5,183 nt of DNA from positions 1 through 5,183 of the forward strand of contig JAIBHQ010000089.1 of assembly GCA_020028595.1 (NCBI GenBank), read 5' to 3'. The notes below the pieces were generated by a model. It saw only the letters and a list, made by a program, of their open reading frames with translations, was not told the origin of the DNA and did no database searches. Shown here piece by piece: positions 4,849 to 5,183 of this stretch; position 1 is the first letter of the stretch, and each line of letters starts with the position of its first letter. Source of the stretch: Nitrospirota bacterium. Lineage in GTDB: Bacteria; Nitrospirota; Nitrospiria; Nitrospirales; Nitrospiraceae. A program made the translations under genes and the position numbers.

Positions 4849-5183
4849 ATGCTGGGACCGTTTCTCCTGAAATACCATCACATGTTCGTCGGCGTCGCAT
4901 CGGCCGGCGCCTTCATCCTGTCCAGAAACGGGCGGGTGGCCGATTATGTCGGCGCGAGCGCGGACGATCTGATCGGCACGCTGGGCCGCTTCGCGCAGCA
5001 ATCCGACTATCGCTACTTCTGGTTTGTCGACGCCCGCTCCGCCGGGGACGCGGCAAAGATCGAACAGGCCTGGCTGCACCGCTACCGCCCGACGGATAAT
5101 CCGTCCCGTTCGTCCGTGCCGCACGGGACAGGATGGCGCTGCACGACCGAAGGGTGCGCCGCCTGCGCGCTGGCCGGGGCCGC
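4849..5183 (+). CDS. degenerate GIY-YIG-like protein with C-terminal cysteine cluster (5' part, runs off the window)
   Basis: The frame is open from the ATG at 4849 to the window end (111 codons seen, no stop). AAGGGGGG at 4837-4844 is the ribosome binding site. GAFILSRNGRVADYVGAS (20-37) resembles the two motif strands of the GIY-YIG fold: 'GAF-ILS' stands in for GIY and Tyr33-Val-Gly35 for YIG. DYRYFWFVDA (53-62) is the next strand. AAKIEQAWLHRY (68-79) carries Glu72 at the position of the metal-binding Glu, with Asn84 in PTDNPS. The seen part ends with HGTGWRCTTEGCAACALAG, where Cys98, Cys103 and Cys106 suggest a small metal site. Uncharacterised bacterial proteins with a similar order (RNG...YVGRS, YFWFEYA, LE..WYHKY, DN, PPGTNWRCP..GC) are known to me from memory. 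The usual Arg after YVG is replaced here (Gly-Ala-Ser), so nuclease activity is doubtful. It may share transcription with the gene ending 53 bp upstream. Confidence 0.6.
   Translation, partial: MLGPFLLKYHHMFVGVASAGAFILSRNGRVADYVGASADDLIGTLGRFAQQSDYRYFWFVDARSAGDAAKIEQAWLHRYRPTDNPSRSSVPHGTGWRCTTEGCAACALAGA

Overview
The window is GC-rich bacterial DNA, densely coded, with good Shine-Dalgarno sites and sigma70-like promoters. Gene content (sugar-nucleotide epimerase, CPA2 antiporter, envelope Lon-like protease, DsrE-type and TusA-type sulfur-carrier proteins) and style would fit a Nitrospira-like (Nitrospirota) chromosome. That assignment is inference from general character, not from a diagnostic marker. 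Nothing points to a phage, plasmid, transposon or CRISPR array.

Layout. (1) 1-172: the C-terminal end of a UDP-glucuronate-epimerase-like SDR enzyme on +. (2) 173-316: a short gap that carries, on the minus strand, a protein-like stretch with no start codon, perhaps a gene relic. (3) 317-2323: a complete 668-residue KefB/KefC-type cation:proton antiporter with a C-terminal RCK (TrkA-N/TrkA-C) module. (4) 2330-3004 on minus, converging on the antiporter with 6 bp between stops: a 224-residue protein with a signal peptide and a stand-alone Lon (S16) proteolytic domain that keeps the Ser-Lys dyad. (5) 3005-3174: a divergent intergenic region with a clear TTGACA/TATAGT promoter for the + strand and a weaker one for the Lon-like gene. 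(6) 3175-4039: a DsrE-family gene and a TusA-family gene, very probably one transcription unit, separated by an unusual 88-bp spacer made of 9-bp tandem repeats in inverted orientation. The unit ends at a strong, probably bidirectional terminator (4065-4098). (7) 4105-4441: about 340 bp without a convincing gene, with a promoter-like TTGACA at 4167 and a potentially structured 240-nt leader. (8) 4442-4795: an unrecognised 117-residue protein. (9) 4849 to the window end: a partial gene resembling degenerate GIY-YIG proteins with a C-terminal cysteine cluster.

How they work together. The only clear functional pairing is DsrE plus TusA, both persulfide-handling carriers with one recognisable reactive cysteine motif each, pointing to intracellular sulfur transfer. 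The antiporter (K+/pH homeostasis under redox-nucleotide control) and the exported Lon-like protein are neighbours, but on opposite strands, so no shared job is implied. The most interesting items are the repeat-built dsrE-tusA spacer that takes the place of a tusA ribosome binding site, the exported ATPase-less Lon domain, and the structured leader ahead of the unknown gene.
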